A stretch of DNA of 25,161 nucleotides from Ignavibacteriaceae bacterium (GCA_023231105.1 JALNWB010000045.1:1-25161), one strand, 5' to 3'; shown: positions 15,465 to 23,695, numbered from the stretch's first letter. Notes: generated by a model not told the origin, from the letters alone. Numbers and translations: made by a program.

Positions 15465-15929
15465 ATGATTGAAGATCAAATAAAAGCGTTAGGTTTAACC
15501 TTGCCGGCAGCCCCTGTTCCTTTAGCGGCATATATTCCGGCGGTGAAAACGGGGAACCTTGTATTTACTTCCGGGCAGCTTCCAATGCTGGATGGAGTTC
15601 TGAAATATAAAGGAAAAGTTGGAACGCAGGTTAGTCAAGATGATGCTAAACGCGCAGCGGAAATTGCAGTCTTAAATTGTCTTGCTGTTATAAAAAACGT
15701 TATTGGAAATCTGGAACTTGTTGAACGGGTCGTAAAAGTTACGGTTTTTGTAAACAGTGATCCGGACTTTGTTAATCAACCTGAAGTTGCCAACGGCGCT
15801 TCCGAACTTCTTGTAAAAATTTTTGGTGATAAAGGGAAACATGCACGCGCTGCTGTTGGAGTAAACGTTCTTCCGCGTGATGCTTCCGTAGAAATTGAGA
15901 TGCTTGTTGAAACGGAAAACGATGCTTAA
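15465..15929 (+). CDS. RidA/YjgF-family protein, PF14588-like branch
   Basis: This 154-residue protein belongs to the RidA superfamily. Canonical RidA releases ammonia from reactive enamines and imines formed by pyridoxal-phosphate enzymes. The opening LGLTLPAAPVPLAAYIPAVKTGNLVFTSGQ is typical of the longer 150-residue branch (YjgF_endoribonc). The arginine that binds the substrate carboxylate appears to be kept at R128 in HARAAVGVNVLP, and VEIEMLVE follows as in the family. The start at 15465 is fixed by AAGGTGG at 15454-15460. It diverges from mazG, and both have housekeeping-repair roles. Deaminase activity in this branch is less certain than in canonical RidA. Confidence 0.92.
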   Translation: MIEDQIKALGLTLPAAPVPLAAYIPAVKTGNLVFTSGQLPMLDGVLKYKGKVGTQVSQDDAKRAAEIAVLNCLAVIKNVIGNLELVERVVKVTVFVNSDPDFVNQPEVANGASELLVKIFGDKGKHARAAVGVNVLPRDASVEIEMLVETENDA

Positions 15930-15986
15930 AAAGAATATTGATCTTACTAATTACTTCCGAATATTATTTTCACTTTTTAATTTATC

Positions 15987-17081
15987 ATGACGACTACTTC
16001 ATCAAAAAATAGAGTAATTTTTCTTGACCTGTTAAGGGCTTTTGCCGTATTGAATATGGTGCAGGGGCATACAATAGATGTATTACTTGGTTCTCAATTC
16101 CGGGACATGACTAATCCTATTTTCCTTATATGGTTTTCAAACCGCGGATTAACTGCTCCAATCTTCATGTTTTCTGCAGGAACAACCTTCATGTATTTAT
16201 TCCGTTTGCAGAAAGTTTCTTTTAGAGAAAATCCGAGAGTAATGCGCGGGGTTAAACGCGCGTTGTTGTTAATCGGATTAGGATATTTAATGCGATATCC
16301 CACCCCAACGTTAGTCTATTTTAAAAATGTTACAACCGTTCAGTGGAATGTTTTTTTTGTGGTTGATGTTTTGCAGTTGATTGGTTTTGGTCTTTTGTTC
16401 ATTATGCTGCTGGCTTATATAGCTGAAAAGATAAAGGTGAGTGATTATTTCGTTTTCATCGGCGGCGTATTAGCCATTATTTTTATTTATCACTTTAGCG
16501 AAAAAATTGTTTGGACAAATTATTTTCATAAAGCGTTAGCCGGGTATTTCTCAACCGGAACCGGATCAAACTTCCCCCTGTTTCCATGGCTGAGTTATCT
16601 TGCTGCCGGTGCATTCTTAGGAAGTTACCTAGCAAAAAATCCCACAGTCTTTCGGACAACTAAATTTTCTTTTAAACTTCTTGGCGCCGGCGCTGGATTA
16701 TTGTTGCTATCCTACTTGGGGAATATTCTTGAACTTGAAATTTATGGGAATAGTACTTTTTGGACCATCAGTCCCAATCTTGTTCTTTTTCGTTTAGGAT
16801 TAGTAATTATTTTTACTTCGATAATTACTTTTATCGCTTTAAAAATTGAATCTATACCAAGAGTTCTGATTCTGCTTGGAAGAAACACGTTATTAATTTA
16901 TGTGGTTCACCTGGTAATTTTATACGGCAGCCCGTGGAATTTAGGAATCGTTGCTATTTTAGATAAAGCGTTTAATCCGTTTTTTACAATTCTTTCCGCC
17001 GTTGGGATGATAGGATTAATGATACTAATGGTTAATTTAATTCACAAATTCAACTTAAGAAATAAGACGTTGGTAACGTAA
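15987..17081 (+). CDS. multi-pass membrane acyltransferase-like protein
   Basis: This 364-residue protein has about ten hydrophobic segments and a short cytosolic start. The opening NRVIFLDLLRAFAVLNMVQGHTIDVLL, with H28, resembles the first segment of membrane acyltransferases of the acyltransferase-3 / DUF1624 (HGSNAT-like) kind, where an Arg/Asp pair and a histidine near the first helix are typical. NRGLTAPIFMFSAGTTF follows, also as in that group. Such proteins transfer acetyl or other acyl groups to sugars across the membrane. A link to LPS or wall modification is plausible beside the kds/lpt genes but is inference. ruvB starts 10 bp downstream. Confidence 0.7.
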   Translation: MTTTSSKNRVIFLDLLRAFAVLNMVQGHTIDVLLGSQFRDMTNPIFLIWFSNRGLTAPIFMFSAGTTFMYLFRLQKVSFRENPRVMRGVKRALLLIGLGYLMRYPTPTLVYFKNVTTVQWNVFFVVDVLQLIGFGLLFIMLLAYIAEKIKVSDYFVFIGGVLAIIFIYHFSEKIVWTNYFHKALAGYFSTGTGSNFPLFPWLSYLAAGAFLGSYLAKNPTVFRTTKFSFKLLGAGAGLLLLSYLGNILELEIYGNSTFWTISPNLVLFRLGLVIIFTSIITFIALKIESIPRVLILLGRNTLLIYVVHLVILYGSPWNLGIVAILDKAFNPFFTILSAVGMIGLMILMVNLIHKFNLRNKTLVT

Positions 17082-17091
17082 CTGGAAAGTA

Positions 17092-18132
17092 ATGACAAGA
17101 AAATCTGAAAATACAAAATCCGAAATTTCTTTTGATGAAATTCAGGTTGAACAAACTCTTCGTCCCGTTAGGTTTGAAGATTTTACCGGACAGACAAAGA
17201 TTACGGATAATCTTAAAGTTTTTATTTCCGCCGCAAAAAAAAGAGGTGAAGCGCTTGATCACGTTCTGCTTACCGGTCCTCCGGGACTTGGCAAGACAAC
17301 TCTTTCTCACATCATTGCTAATGAACTTGGTGTAAAATTAAAAGTTACATCCGGTCCGGTTTTGGAGAAGCCGGGCGACTTAGCCGGAATATTAACGAAT
17401 CTTGAAGAGCACGCCGTTTTATTTATTGATGAGATTCACCGCTTAAGCCCGGTGGTTGAAGAGTTTCTTTATTCTGCGATGGAAGATTACAAGTTAGATA
17501 TTATGATTGACTCCGGTCCCAACGCGCGCTCCGTGCAAATCAAATTGCCGAAATATACTTTGATCGGCGCTACCACACGCGCGGGAATGCTTACCTCTCC
17601 GCTTCGCGATCGCTTCGGAATAAAAAGCCGATTAGACTATTACGATGCTGAATTGATTAAAATAATTTTACAGCGTTCTTCAAAAATTCTTGCAATCCCG
17701 ATTGATGAAGACGCTTCGTATGAAATTGCCAAACGTTCCCGCGGAACGCCGAGAATTGCTAATCGCCTTTTGCGCCGTACACGGGATTTCGCCGACTTCG
17801 AAAATAAAAAAGTTATTGATTTAAAAATTTCAAAAACAGCATTAGCCGCTTTGGAGGTTGATGAATTTGGTCTTGATGAAATGGATAAAGATATTATTCT
17901 TACCATAATTGAAAAATTCAGCGGCGGTCCTGTGGGCTTAAATGCTCTTTCCGTTGCAGTAAATGAAGACGCCGGAACAATTGAAGAAGTCTATGAACCG
18001 TTTTTAATTCAGCAAGGATTTATCAACCGTACTCCGCGCGGAAGAGAAGCTACTGAATTAGCTTACAAGCGTTTTGGAAAGAGAAAAAAAAATAATGAAC
18101 ATGGAAATTTGTTTGAGGAAACTTTATCATAG
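17092..18132 (+). CDS. ruvB: Holliday junction branch migration helicase RuvB
   Basis: RuvB is the hexameric AAA+ motor that, with RuvA, drives branch migration at Holliday junctions during recombination. Walker A is GPPGLGKTT at 62-70 and Walker B is FIDEIHRLS, with D113 and E114. GATTRAGMLTSPLRDRFG (about 159-176) holds the sensor and arginine-finger region. The C-terminal winged-helix domain includes RTPRGREATELAYKRFG. The length, 346 residues, is normal. ruvA and ruvC are not adjacent. It starts 10 bp after the acyltransferase-like gene, and its stop is followed only by a heptamer repeat before kdsA. Confidence 0.97.
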   Translation: MTRKSENTKSEISFDEIQVEQTLRPVRFEDFTGQTKITDNLKVFISAAKKRGEALDHVLLTGPPGLGKTTLSHIIANELGVKLKVTSGPVLEKPGDLAGILTNLEEHAVLFIDEIHRLSPVVEEFLYSAMEDYKLDIMIDSGPNARSVQIKLPKYTLIGATTRAGMLTSPLRDRFGIKSRLDYYDAELIKIILQRSSKILAIPIDEDASYEIAKRSRGTPRIANRLLRRTRDFADFENKKVIDLKISKTALAALEVDEFGLDEMDKDIILTIIEKFSGGPVGLNALSVAVNEDAGTIEEVYEPFLIQQGFINRTPRGREATELAYKRFGKRKKNNEHGNLFEETLS

Positions 18133-18160
18133 TGACAAGTAGAAAGTAGAAAGTAGAAAA
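18133..18160. repeat. heptamer repeat array, copy 3
   Basis: Three perfect copies of AAGTAGA stand at 18137, 18144 and 18151, preceded by TGAC and followed by an A-rich run to the kdsA ATG at 18165. The array fills essentially the whole 32-bp gap between the ruvB stop and kdsA. It therefore forms the kdsA translation-initiation region. Unlike copies 1 and 2 it has no opposite-strand arm. Confidence 0.8.
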
Positions 18161-18164
18161 AGAA

Positions 18165-18977
18165 ATGTTAATTGAAGGAATCAATGTCGGGAATAATAAT
18201 CCATTCGTCCTTATCGCCGGACCGTGTGTGGTTGAAAATGAAGAAATTACTTTTACAACCGCTAAAGCAATTAAAGAAATTACTACAGAACTTGGAATCC
18301 CTTTTATCTTTAAATCAAGTTACAGAAAAGCGAACCGGACAAGCCTCAATTCATTTATGGGCATTGGCGATAAAGAGGCGCTTAATATTTTGCTTAGAGT
18401 AAAGCATGAATTTTCTATTCCTATTTTAACTGATGTGCATACCATTGAAGAAATTGATTTAGCTGCAAATTATGTTGATGTTTTGCAGATCCCCGCATTC
18501 CTTTGCCGCCAAACAGATTTACTGCTCGCTGCGGGAAAAACCGGGAAAGTTGTTAATATTAAAAAGGGACAATTTCTTGCGCCTGAAGATATGAAACATG
18601 CGGCAGAAAAAATTCTTTCCACAAATAATCAGAGAGTTATGCTTACGGAAAGAGGAACAACGTTTGGTTATCATAATCTTATCGTTGATATGCGTTCGTT
18701 AGTAATTATGCGCGAATTCGGTTTCCCGGTAGTAATGGATGCAACGCATTCTGTTCAACTTCCGAGCAAAGGAAATTTAACGGGAGGACAGCCAAAGTTT
18801 ATTAAACCTCTTGCAAAGGCGGCTATTGCAATTGGCATTGATGCTTTATTTTTTGAAGTTCATCCAAACCCTAAAGAAGCATTAAGCGATGCTGAAAGCC
18901 AGCTGCCGTTAAGTGAACTAAGAGAGCTGCTCGTTGAGTTAAAGCAAATTGATCGTATCACAAAAAAAATTATGTAA
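18165..18977 (+). CDS. kdsA: 3-deoxy-8-phosphooctulonate (Kdo-8-P) synthase
   Basis: KdsA condenses arabinose-5-phosphate with phosphoenolpyruvate to Kdo-8-phosphate, the precursor of the sugar linking lipid A to the LPS core. Family signatures are LIAGPCVVE, FKSSYRKANRTS (residues about 49-60) and TERGTTFGYHNLIVDMR. Cysteine C21 in GPC stands where metal-independent enzymes such as E. coli's have asparagine. With H195, E231 and D242 also in place, this looks like the metal-dependent class. The length, 270 residues, is normal. The start is directly preceded by a heptamer repeat instead of a normal spacer. kdsD follows after 59 bp. Confidence 0.96.
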   Translation: MLIEGINVGNNNPFVLIAGPCVVENEEITFTTAKAIKEITTELGIPFIFKSSYRKANRTSLNSFMGIGDKEALNILLRVKHEFSIPILTDVHTIEEIDLAANYVDVLQIPAFLCRQTDLLLAAGKTGKVVNIKKGQFLAPEDMKHAAEKILSTNNQRVMLTERGTTFGYHNLIVDMRSLVIMREFGFPVVMDATHSVQLPSKGNLTGGQPKFIKPLAKAAIAIGIDALFFEVHPNPKEALSDAESQLPLSELRELLVELKQIDRITKKIM

Positions 18978-19036
18978 TTTGGATTTACTCTCTCAAAATA
19001 AATGCAAATAGTTTTTAATTCATTGAAGGATAAAAC

Positions 19037-20014
19037 TTGACAAAAGAAAAAATAATAGCGCACGGTAAAGAAGTCATTCGTATTGAAACGGAAGCAGTTG
19101 CAAGGCTTGAAGAGAGCATTAACGATGATTTTGTAAGTGCAGTTGAAAAAATTTATCAATGTAAGGGAAGAGTTGTTTTAACAGGAATGGGAAAATCCGG
19201 TTTGATTGCCAGAAAAATTGTTGCAACCATGAACTCAACCGGAACTGCCGCAATTTATCTTCATCCTACCGATGCGCTGCACGGCGATCTTGGAATGGTT
19301 CGCTCAGAAGACGTTGTCATCATTCTTTCTAAAAGCGGTAACACTGAAGAAATGCTAAACCTTCTTCCGTTATTGAAACGAATCGGCGTATTGATCATTG
19401 GAATGCTCGGCAATAAAGATTCTAGAATCGGCAAACAGATTGATATTTTTCTAAACATCGATGTGAAAGAAGAAGCTTGTCCGTTTGATTTAGCGCCGAC
19501 CGCTTCATCAACTGCGATGCTTGTTATGGGAGATGCGCTTGCGGTAAGTTTATTACAGGTTAGAGGATTCACCGCACAGGATTTTGCTATGCTGCATCCC
19601 GGCGGAAGTTTAGGCAAAAGACTTTCTCTTAAAATAAGTGAGATCATGATTTCAGGTGAACAGATTCCCATCGTGCACGAAAATGCTTCGCTTAAAGATT
19701 CTATTTTGGAAATCACTTCCAAACGGCTTGGAACTACTTGCGTTGTTGATGATGATGGAGTATTGATCGGTGTAATAACCGATGGAGATTTGAGAAGACT
19801 TTTAGAAAAAACTTTGGAGATTCAATCATTTAAAGCGAAGGATGTAATGTCAAAGAGTCCTAAAGTTATCACCGCTGATCTTCTGGCTTCTTTTGCATTG
19901 CAGCAAATGGAAAATCACAAAATCACTTCGCTTGTGATTGTCGATTCATTTGAGAGACCAATCGGCATTATACACATGCACGACCTTGTAAATTTGGGTT
20001 TGAAACAAAGATGA
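19037..20014 (+). CDS. kdsD: arabinose-5-phosphate isomerase
   Basis: KdsD (KpsF/GutQ family) converts ribulose-5-phosphate to arabinose-5-phosphate, the substrate of KdsA encoded just upstream. The N-terminal SIS sugar-isomerase domain has TGMGKSGLIARK (49-60), STGTAAIYLHPTDALHGDLG and SKSGNTEE (99-105). FAMLHPGGSLGKRL, with H187, marks the family. Two CBS domains follow (about 200-262 and 270-325) and probably sense a nucleotide. The start is TTG at 19037, with GAAGGA at 19025-19030. The stop overlaps the LptC-like gene as ATGA. A kdsC phosphatase gene is not next to it. Confidence 0.95.
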   Translation: MTKEKIIAHGKEVIRIETEAVARLEESINDDFVSAVEKIYQCKGRVVLTGMGKSGLIARKIVATMNSTGTAAIYLHPTDALHGDLGMVRSEDVVIILSKSGNTEEMLNLLPLLKRIGVLIIGMLGNKDSRIGKQIDIFLNIDVKEEACPFDLAPTASSTAMLVMGDALAVSLLQVRGFTAQDFAMLHPGGSLGKRLSLKISEIMISGEQIPIVHENASLKDSILEITSKRLGTTCVVDDDGVLIGVITDGDLRRLLEKTLEIQSFKAKDVMSKSPKVITADLLASFALQQMENHKITSLVIVDSFERPIGIIHMHDLVNLGLKQR

Positions 20015-20550
20015 AATATTTTCTTCTTCTTTCCTTTTCATTTATCTTTTTATTTTGTAACACACAAAAAGTTAGACCGAAAATAAATTCCGGACTAAAT
20101 GTTGTTGAATTACCGGCACAGGAAAGTTGGAATACAACAATTTCGTTTACCGATTCGGGAAAAATACAAGCGATTATGAAAGTTGGACATTTACGTATGT
20201 TTTCTAAGCGACAGGAAACATTAATTGATGGCTACCAGCATGTTGATTTCTATAATCCTTCCGAAAAAAAAACTACCACCTTAACTTCGCTCCGCGGAAG
20301 GGTGGATGACGCTACAAAAGACTTATACGCTTTTGAAAACGTAGTTGCTGTGAACGACAGCGGAATGAAATTAGAATCCGAGATGCTGATGTGGAGAAAT
20401 AAAGATCAAAAAATTGTCACCGATAAATTTGTTACCATTACAACTCCAACTGAAAAAATACAAGGATATGGTTTTGAGTCCGACCAGCATTTGCAAAATT
20501 ATAAAATTTATAAAATTATTTACGTTACAACTTCGGATTCTTTGAGATGA
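20011..20550 (+). CDS. lptC: LPS export protein LptC-like
   Basis: This 179-residue protein has a short N-terminal hydrophobic segment (about 2-16, LLLSFSFIFLFC) and then beta-rich sequence typical of LptC, the bitopic or lipid-anchored periplasmic part that passes LPS from LptBFG to LptA. Features are FTDSGKIQAIMKVGHLRMFSKRQETLIDGYQHVDFYN and the LRGRVDDATKDLYAFENVVAVN stretch, which repeats strand motifs seen in OstA-type folds. C16 could be lipidated, but the residue before it is Phe, so a plain membrane anchor is also possible. Overlaps of four bases with both neighbours, and its place before ostA and lptB, support the call. Confidence 0.85.
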   Translation: MKYFLLLSFSFIFLFCNTQKVRPKINSGLNVVELPAQESWNTTISFTDSGKIQAIMKVGHLRMFSKRQETLIDGYQHVDFYNPSEKKTTTLTSLRGRVDDATKDLYAFENVVAVNDSGMKLESEMLMWRNKDQKIVTDKFVTITTPTEKIQGYGFESDQHLQNYKIYKIIYVTTSDSLR

Positions 20551-21944
20551 GTTCTCTTCTAAAAATAGTATTCATCTTCGTCGCAGTTTCTTTTTTAGTT
20601 CCCGCTCAAGAAGAGAATAAAACCATTACCGTTACCGGACAGGAATTAATCGGTTCGGTTCAAAACGGAGAATCTGTTCGCGAAGTTAACGGCGATGTTG
20701 TTTTAAAGCAAGGAAACGTTGTTATCACTTGCAACAAAGCGATTCATTACCTTGCAAAAAACAACGCTAAACTTATCGGCAATGTGATTGTAAGACAGGA
20801 TACGCTTACTATTTATACTGATGAAGGATTTTATTTCGGCAACGAACGAAGATCTTTTTCAGATAAAGGAGTTAAGCTTGACGACAGAAAAGTTATTCTT
20901 ACCGCAATGGTTGGCGAATATTTTTTTAATGAAGATAGAGCAGACTTTCGTACAAAAGTAAAACTATTCGACACAGTTTCCACGCTTACTTCCGACCGTC
21001 TCCTTTATTTCCGCAGAGAAGACCGCGCAATTGCTTTCGGTAAAGTAAAAATTACGGATAAAGAAAATGTTATCTACGCTGATAGTCTCATCCATTTTCG
21101 TAACGCCGAAGAATCTTTTGGTTTTGGAAATGTTATTATTAAAAATAAAGCAAACAACTCAACTATACTTGGCGGACACATAGAAGACTACCGCGCTAAA
21201 AATTATAGCGTGATTGACAGCCTTCCCTTACTCGTTCAAATAGATACCACGTTTTCAAATGATACCGTGAAAACAATTGACACATTGCTGATAAAATCAA
21301 AAGTGATGAAAGCTTTCCGCGATTCAACCAACCGTTTTATTGCAATTGATTCGGTTGAAATTTTGCGCGGCGGATTCGCTTCAAAGAATGATTATTCAAT
21401 CTATTTTAGGAACGAAGAACACATAATCACTTCCAAAGTTGGTGAAGAAAATGCGCAGCCGGTTATGTGGTTCGAAAATTCTCAAGTGTCGGGGGATTCA
21501 ATTAAAATATTTTTAAAAGAAAGACAAATTCAAAAAATTGATATTATCAAGAATGCTTTGATTAATTCTTACAACAAAAATTTTAAGCAGAGGTTTGATC
21601 AAATTTCCGGCGACACTATCTTCCTCTTCTTTGACAGCACCGGGATAAAGCGGAATGAAGTGTATTCAAACGTCTTGAGTATTTATTATCTGTATGACGA
21701 TGAAGAACCGAATGGTTTGATGAAGGCAAGCGCACAAAGTTCAATTATGAATTTCGAAAACAAAAAAATTATTTCCGTGAAATTATTCGGAACTCCAAAT
21801 AGCGAATATCATCCGGAAGCGGTTATAAAAGGGAAAGAGAAAGAATACTTTCTACCCCGCTTTATTCTTTTCGAAAACAAGCCGCAAAAAGAGAAACTGT
21901 TTACACGGCAGTTGCAACTAAATTTTTTAGAAGGAAATCGGTAA
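20547..21944 (+). CDS. OstA/LptA-like periplasmic LPS-transport protein
   Basis: This 465-residue protein has a signal peptide (about 1-20, ending LVPAQ) and repeated OstA-type beta motifs. Examples are REVNGDVVLKQGNVVITCNKAIHYLAKNNAKLIGNVIVRQDTLTIYTDEG (about 45-95), FRREDRAIAFGKVKITDKENVIYADSL and GFGNVIIKNKAN. The OstA fold forms the periplasmic bridge that carries LPS between inner and outer membrane. It is far longer than LptA of E. coli (about 185 residues) but lacks the size of LptD, so it may form a longer bridge by itself; that is inference. The tail (about 290-465) is weakly recognisable. Overlaps with the lptC-like gene and lptB mark one operon. Confidence 0.85.
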   Translation: MSSLLKIVFIFVAVSFLVPAQEENKTITVTGQELIGSVQNGESVREVNGDVVLKQGNVVITCNKAIHYLAKNNAKLIGNVIVRQDTLTIYTDEGFYFGNERRSFSDKGVKLDDRKVILTAMVGEYFFNEDRADFRTKVKLFDTVSTLTSDRLLYFRREDRAIAFGKVKITDKENVIYADSLIHFRNAEESFGFGNVIIKNKANNSTILGGHIEDYRAKNYSVIDSLPLLVQIDTTFSNDTVKTIDTLLIKSKVMKAFRDSTNRFIAIDSVEILRGGFASKNDYSIYFRNEEHIITSKVGEENAQPVMWFENSQVSGDSIKIFLKERQIQKIDIIKNALINSYNKNFKQRFDQISGDTIFLFFDSTGIKRNEVYSNVLSIYYLYDDEEPNGLMKASAQSSIMNFENKKIISVKLFGTPNSEYHPEAVIKGKEKEYFLPRFILFENKPQKEKLFTRQLQLNFLEGNR

Positions 21945-22681
21945 TGGAACAAAGCAGACTGAACAGTCAGGATTTAGTGAAAATTTATAAAAAGAGAGCC
22001 GTTGTAAATCAATGTTCAATTGAAGTTTCGCAAGGCGAAATTGTCGGTCTGCTTGGACCGAACGGCGCCGGAAAAACTACTACGTTTTATATGATGGTCG
22101 GAATGATTCGTCCGAATGCAGGAGAAGTTTTTTTAGATGGAAAGAATATCACTTCTATTCCCATGTACAAACGGGCGCGCATGGGTATTGGCTACTTACC
22201 GCAGGAAGCTTCTATCTTTAGAAAACTTTCCGTTGAAGATAATATAATGGCTGTTCTTCAAATGCTGGATTTAACAAACAAAGAACGGAAAGAAAAGTTA
22301 GAGAAATTGTTAGAAGATTTAAGTGTGGCTCACATTAGAAAAAGTATAGGATTTCAATTAAGCGGCGGTGAAAGAAGAAGAACCGAAATTGCACGCTCCC
22401 TGGCGACTGATCCAAAATTTATGCTGCTTGATGAACCGTTTGCCGGCGTTGATCCTATTGCGGTTGAAGATATTATGAAAATTGTTGCCAACTTGAAAAA
22501 CCGCGGCATCGGAGTGTTAATAACCGATCACAACGTGCACGAAACATTAAGCATTGTTGATAAAGCATACATTTTAATAAATGGAGTAATCTTCCGTTCG
22601 GGAACCGCTGATGCCCTTGCCGAAGATGACGAAGTCCGCAGACTTTATTTGGGTGAGAAGTTTAAGCTAGATAGATACTAA
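21944..22681 (+). CDS. lptB: LPS export ABC transporter ATP-binding protein
   Basis: LptB is the cytoplasmic ATPase of the LptB2FG transporter that extracts LPS from the inner membrane. All ABC motifs are intact: Walker A GPNGAGKTT (38-46), Q-loop Q87 in LPQEASIFRKLS, signature LSGGE (139-143), Walker B LLDEPFAGVDP (D163, E164) and switch H196. YLPQEASIFRKLSVEDNI and LSGGERRRTEIARSLA distinguish LptB from other ABC ATPases. The length, 245 residues, is normal. The start shares a base with the OstA-like stop (TAATG). The partner permeases LptF and LptG are not in the window. A repeat array follows directly after the stop. Confidence 0.96.
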   Translation: MEQSRLNSQDLVKIYKKRAVVNQCSIEVSQGEIVGLLGPNGAGKTTTFYMMVGMIRPNAGEVFLDGKNITSIPMYKRARMGIGYLPQEASIFRKLSVEDNIMAVLQMLDLTNKERKEKLEKLLEDLSVAHIRKSIGFQLSGGERRRTEIARSLATDPKFMLLDEPFAGVDPIAVEDIMKIVANLKNRGIGVLITDHNVHETLSIVDKAYILINGVIFRSGTADALAEDDEVRRLYLGEKFKLDRY

Positions 22682-22683
22682 GG

Positions 22684-22740
22684 GTTAGTTGTTAGTGGAA
22701 AGTTGCAAGTAGAAAGTGGAAAGTGGAAAGCAGAAGTAAA
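22684..22740. repeat. heptamer repeat array, copy 4
   Basis: Starting three bases after the lptB stop, seven-base units run in register: TTAGTTG, TTAGTGG, AAAGTTG, CAAGTAG, AAAGTGG twice and AAAGCAG. It is the same AAGTRGA family as the other copies, here only in one orientation. Confidence 0.78.
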
Positions 22741-22842
22741 AATTTAAGAACAACGATTAACGATATTTGATTTTCGATGTATAAAAAATCTTCTGTGTAG
22801 ATGGTGAGAATATTTTTAGTTTTCAACGAATAAAGAATGTTG

Positions 22843-22931
22843 GGAACGGTTGAGACCGTTCCGCTTCGGCGGTGATCGTTCCGCAACAAAATATTGTAGA
22901 TAATAAAACACGGAACGCTCGCGAGCGTTCC
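22843..22931. repeat. pair of GGAACG palindromes (REP-like)
   Basis: GGAACGGT at 22843 pairs with ACCGTTCC ending 22862 around a TGAG loop. A perfect 20-base palindrome starting GGAACGCTCG stands at 22912-22931. Between them are the cUUCGg-type hairpin at 22861-22872 and a further CGTTCC. These short, GC-rich, symmetric elements in an AT-rich region look like REP elements. They could stabilise the lptB mRNA end or stop transcription, though no T-run follows. Confidence 0.7.
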
Positions 22932-23022
22932 CCACAACTGAAAATTAATTGGTTCTGTTTTACCATGAAAAGAATTAGGGATGGATTACTAATTTAGGAT
23001 TAAATTGGTACGGGAGAATGTG

Positions 23023-23367
23023 ATGAAATTAAATTCAATATTTTTAATCGTGTTGTTGTTAGTTGGCTGTAATTTGGAAAAAGAAGAGCCGAATGGAATT
23101 CAAGTTACACATCCAATACAATCACCGCAATTATCGGTTGGAAAAGCTATTGAGAGCCCTGGTTGGGGTTTGCATTGGACAAACAGCGGCGATGTGTGTA
23201 ATTATGAACTTGAAGAAAGCGGCTCAGATGACTTTAGTTTTGCGCAACTGATCTATAATGGAAAAGATAAAAGTTTTGAACTTGAGAGGGGAGGTTTGTT
23301 CTATAGGGTAAGGGCAAGCTTTGGCGGTGAAAAAAGTGAGTGGAGTAATATAGTATATGTGCATTAA
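23023..23367 (+). CDS. small lipoprotein with fibronectin type III-like domain
   Basis: This protein of about 114 residues has a lipoprotein signal (MKLNSIFLIVLLLVGC, lipidated cysteine C16). The mature part looks like one short fibronectin type III-like domain: LHWTNSGDVCNYELEESGSDDF, a middle strand pair, then FYRVRASFGGEKSEWSNIVYVH. The YRVRA...G.SEWSN pattern is typical of such beta sandwiches in secreted proteins. The start at 23023 is supported by GGGAG at 23012-23016; a GTG 18 bases upstream is in frame but lies in the ribosome site. It is probably an exposed or periplasmic binding protein of unknown ligand, standing alone between repeat regions. Confidence 0.7.
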   Translation: MKLNSIFLIVLLLVGCNLEKEEPNGIQVTHPIQSPQLSVGKAIESPGWGLHWTNSGDVCNYELEESGSDDFSFAQLIYNGKDKSFELERGGLFYRVRASFGGEKSEWSNIVYVH

Positions 23368-23417
23368 CAATATGTAAAGAATAGAATAAATACTAAGTGA
23401 GAATTACAAAGTTTAAC

Positions 23418-23590
23418 CTCTATTGCGAATGATTAGCGTTCTTTGCGGTTGGTTTTTTCTACCATAGAGCTCGCAAAGAAGGCACAAGGAAAGAATTCAT
23501 TGTGTACTTTGTGAAAATCCTTTGTGCTCCTTGTGGTTAATTTATTTTACCACTAAGTTCACAAAGGAGACACAATGGACACTAAGAGGA
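23418..23590. repeat. nonamer repeat array with two palindromic parts
   Basis: Nine-base units recur: ACCACTAAG, TTCACAAAG, GAGACACAA, TGGACACTA from about 23550, while the left arm (about 23508-23540) carries the same family on the opposite strand (CTTTGTG, CCTTGTGGTTA). A second smaller palindrome has TTCTTTGCG at 23441-23449 and CGCAAAGAA at 23472-23480. Similar 'CTTTGTG...CCTTGTGGTTAA' strings occur between genes in many unrelated AT-rich bacteria, from memory. Confidence 0.65.
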
Positions 23591-23695
23591 TTGCATTATT
23601 TAGTTCGTCCTCTGCATTATAATAAAATTAGGAATGAAAAGTTTTTCCATTCCTAATTCCCAACCTGGCAAAACCAGAACCAAATTGTCAAAAGT

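Larger units (their letters stand above)
22682..23022. other. gene-free repeat region after lptB
   Basis: No credible gene is visible in these 341 bases. They hold the heptamer array (22684-22740) and two GGAACG palindromes (22843-22862 and 22912-22931), with a small CCGC-TTCG-GCGG hairpin (22861-22872) between them. The only long frame, on the minus strand at 22692-22937, lies across the repeats and has low-complexity content. Confidence 0.7.

Noticed and set aside
15381..15479. Longer MazG with 33 extra N-terminal residues
   Set aside because: The extension has no family similarity and overlaps the divergent gene; an AAGGA site fits the start at 15380.
22692..22937. 81-residue open frame on the minus strand
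   Set aside because: It lies over the heptamer array and palindromes, has no ribosome site and shows no family resemblance.
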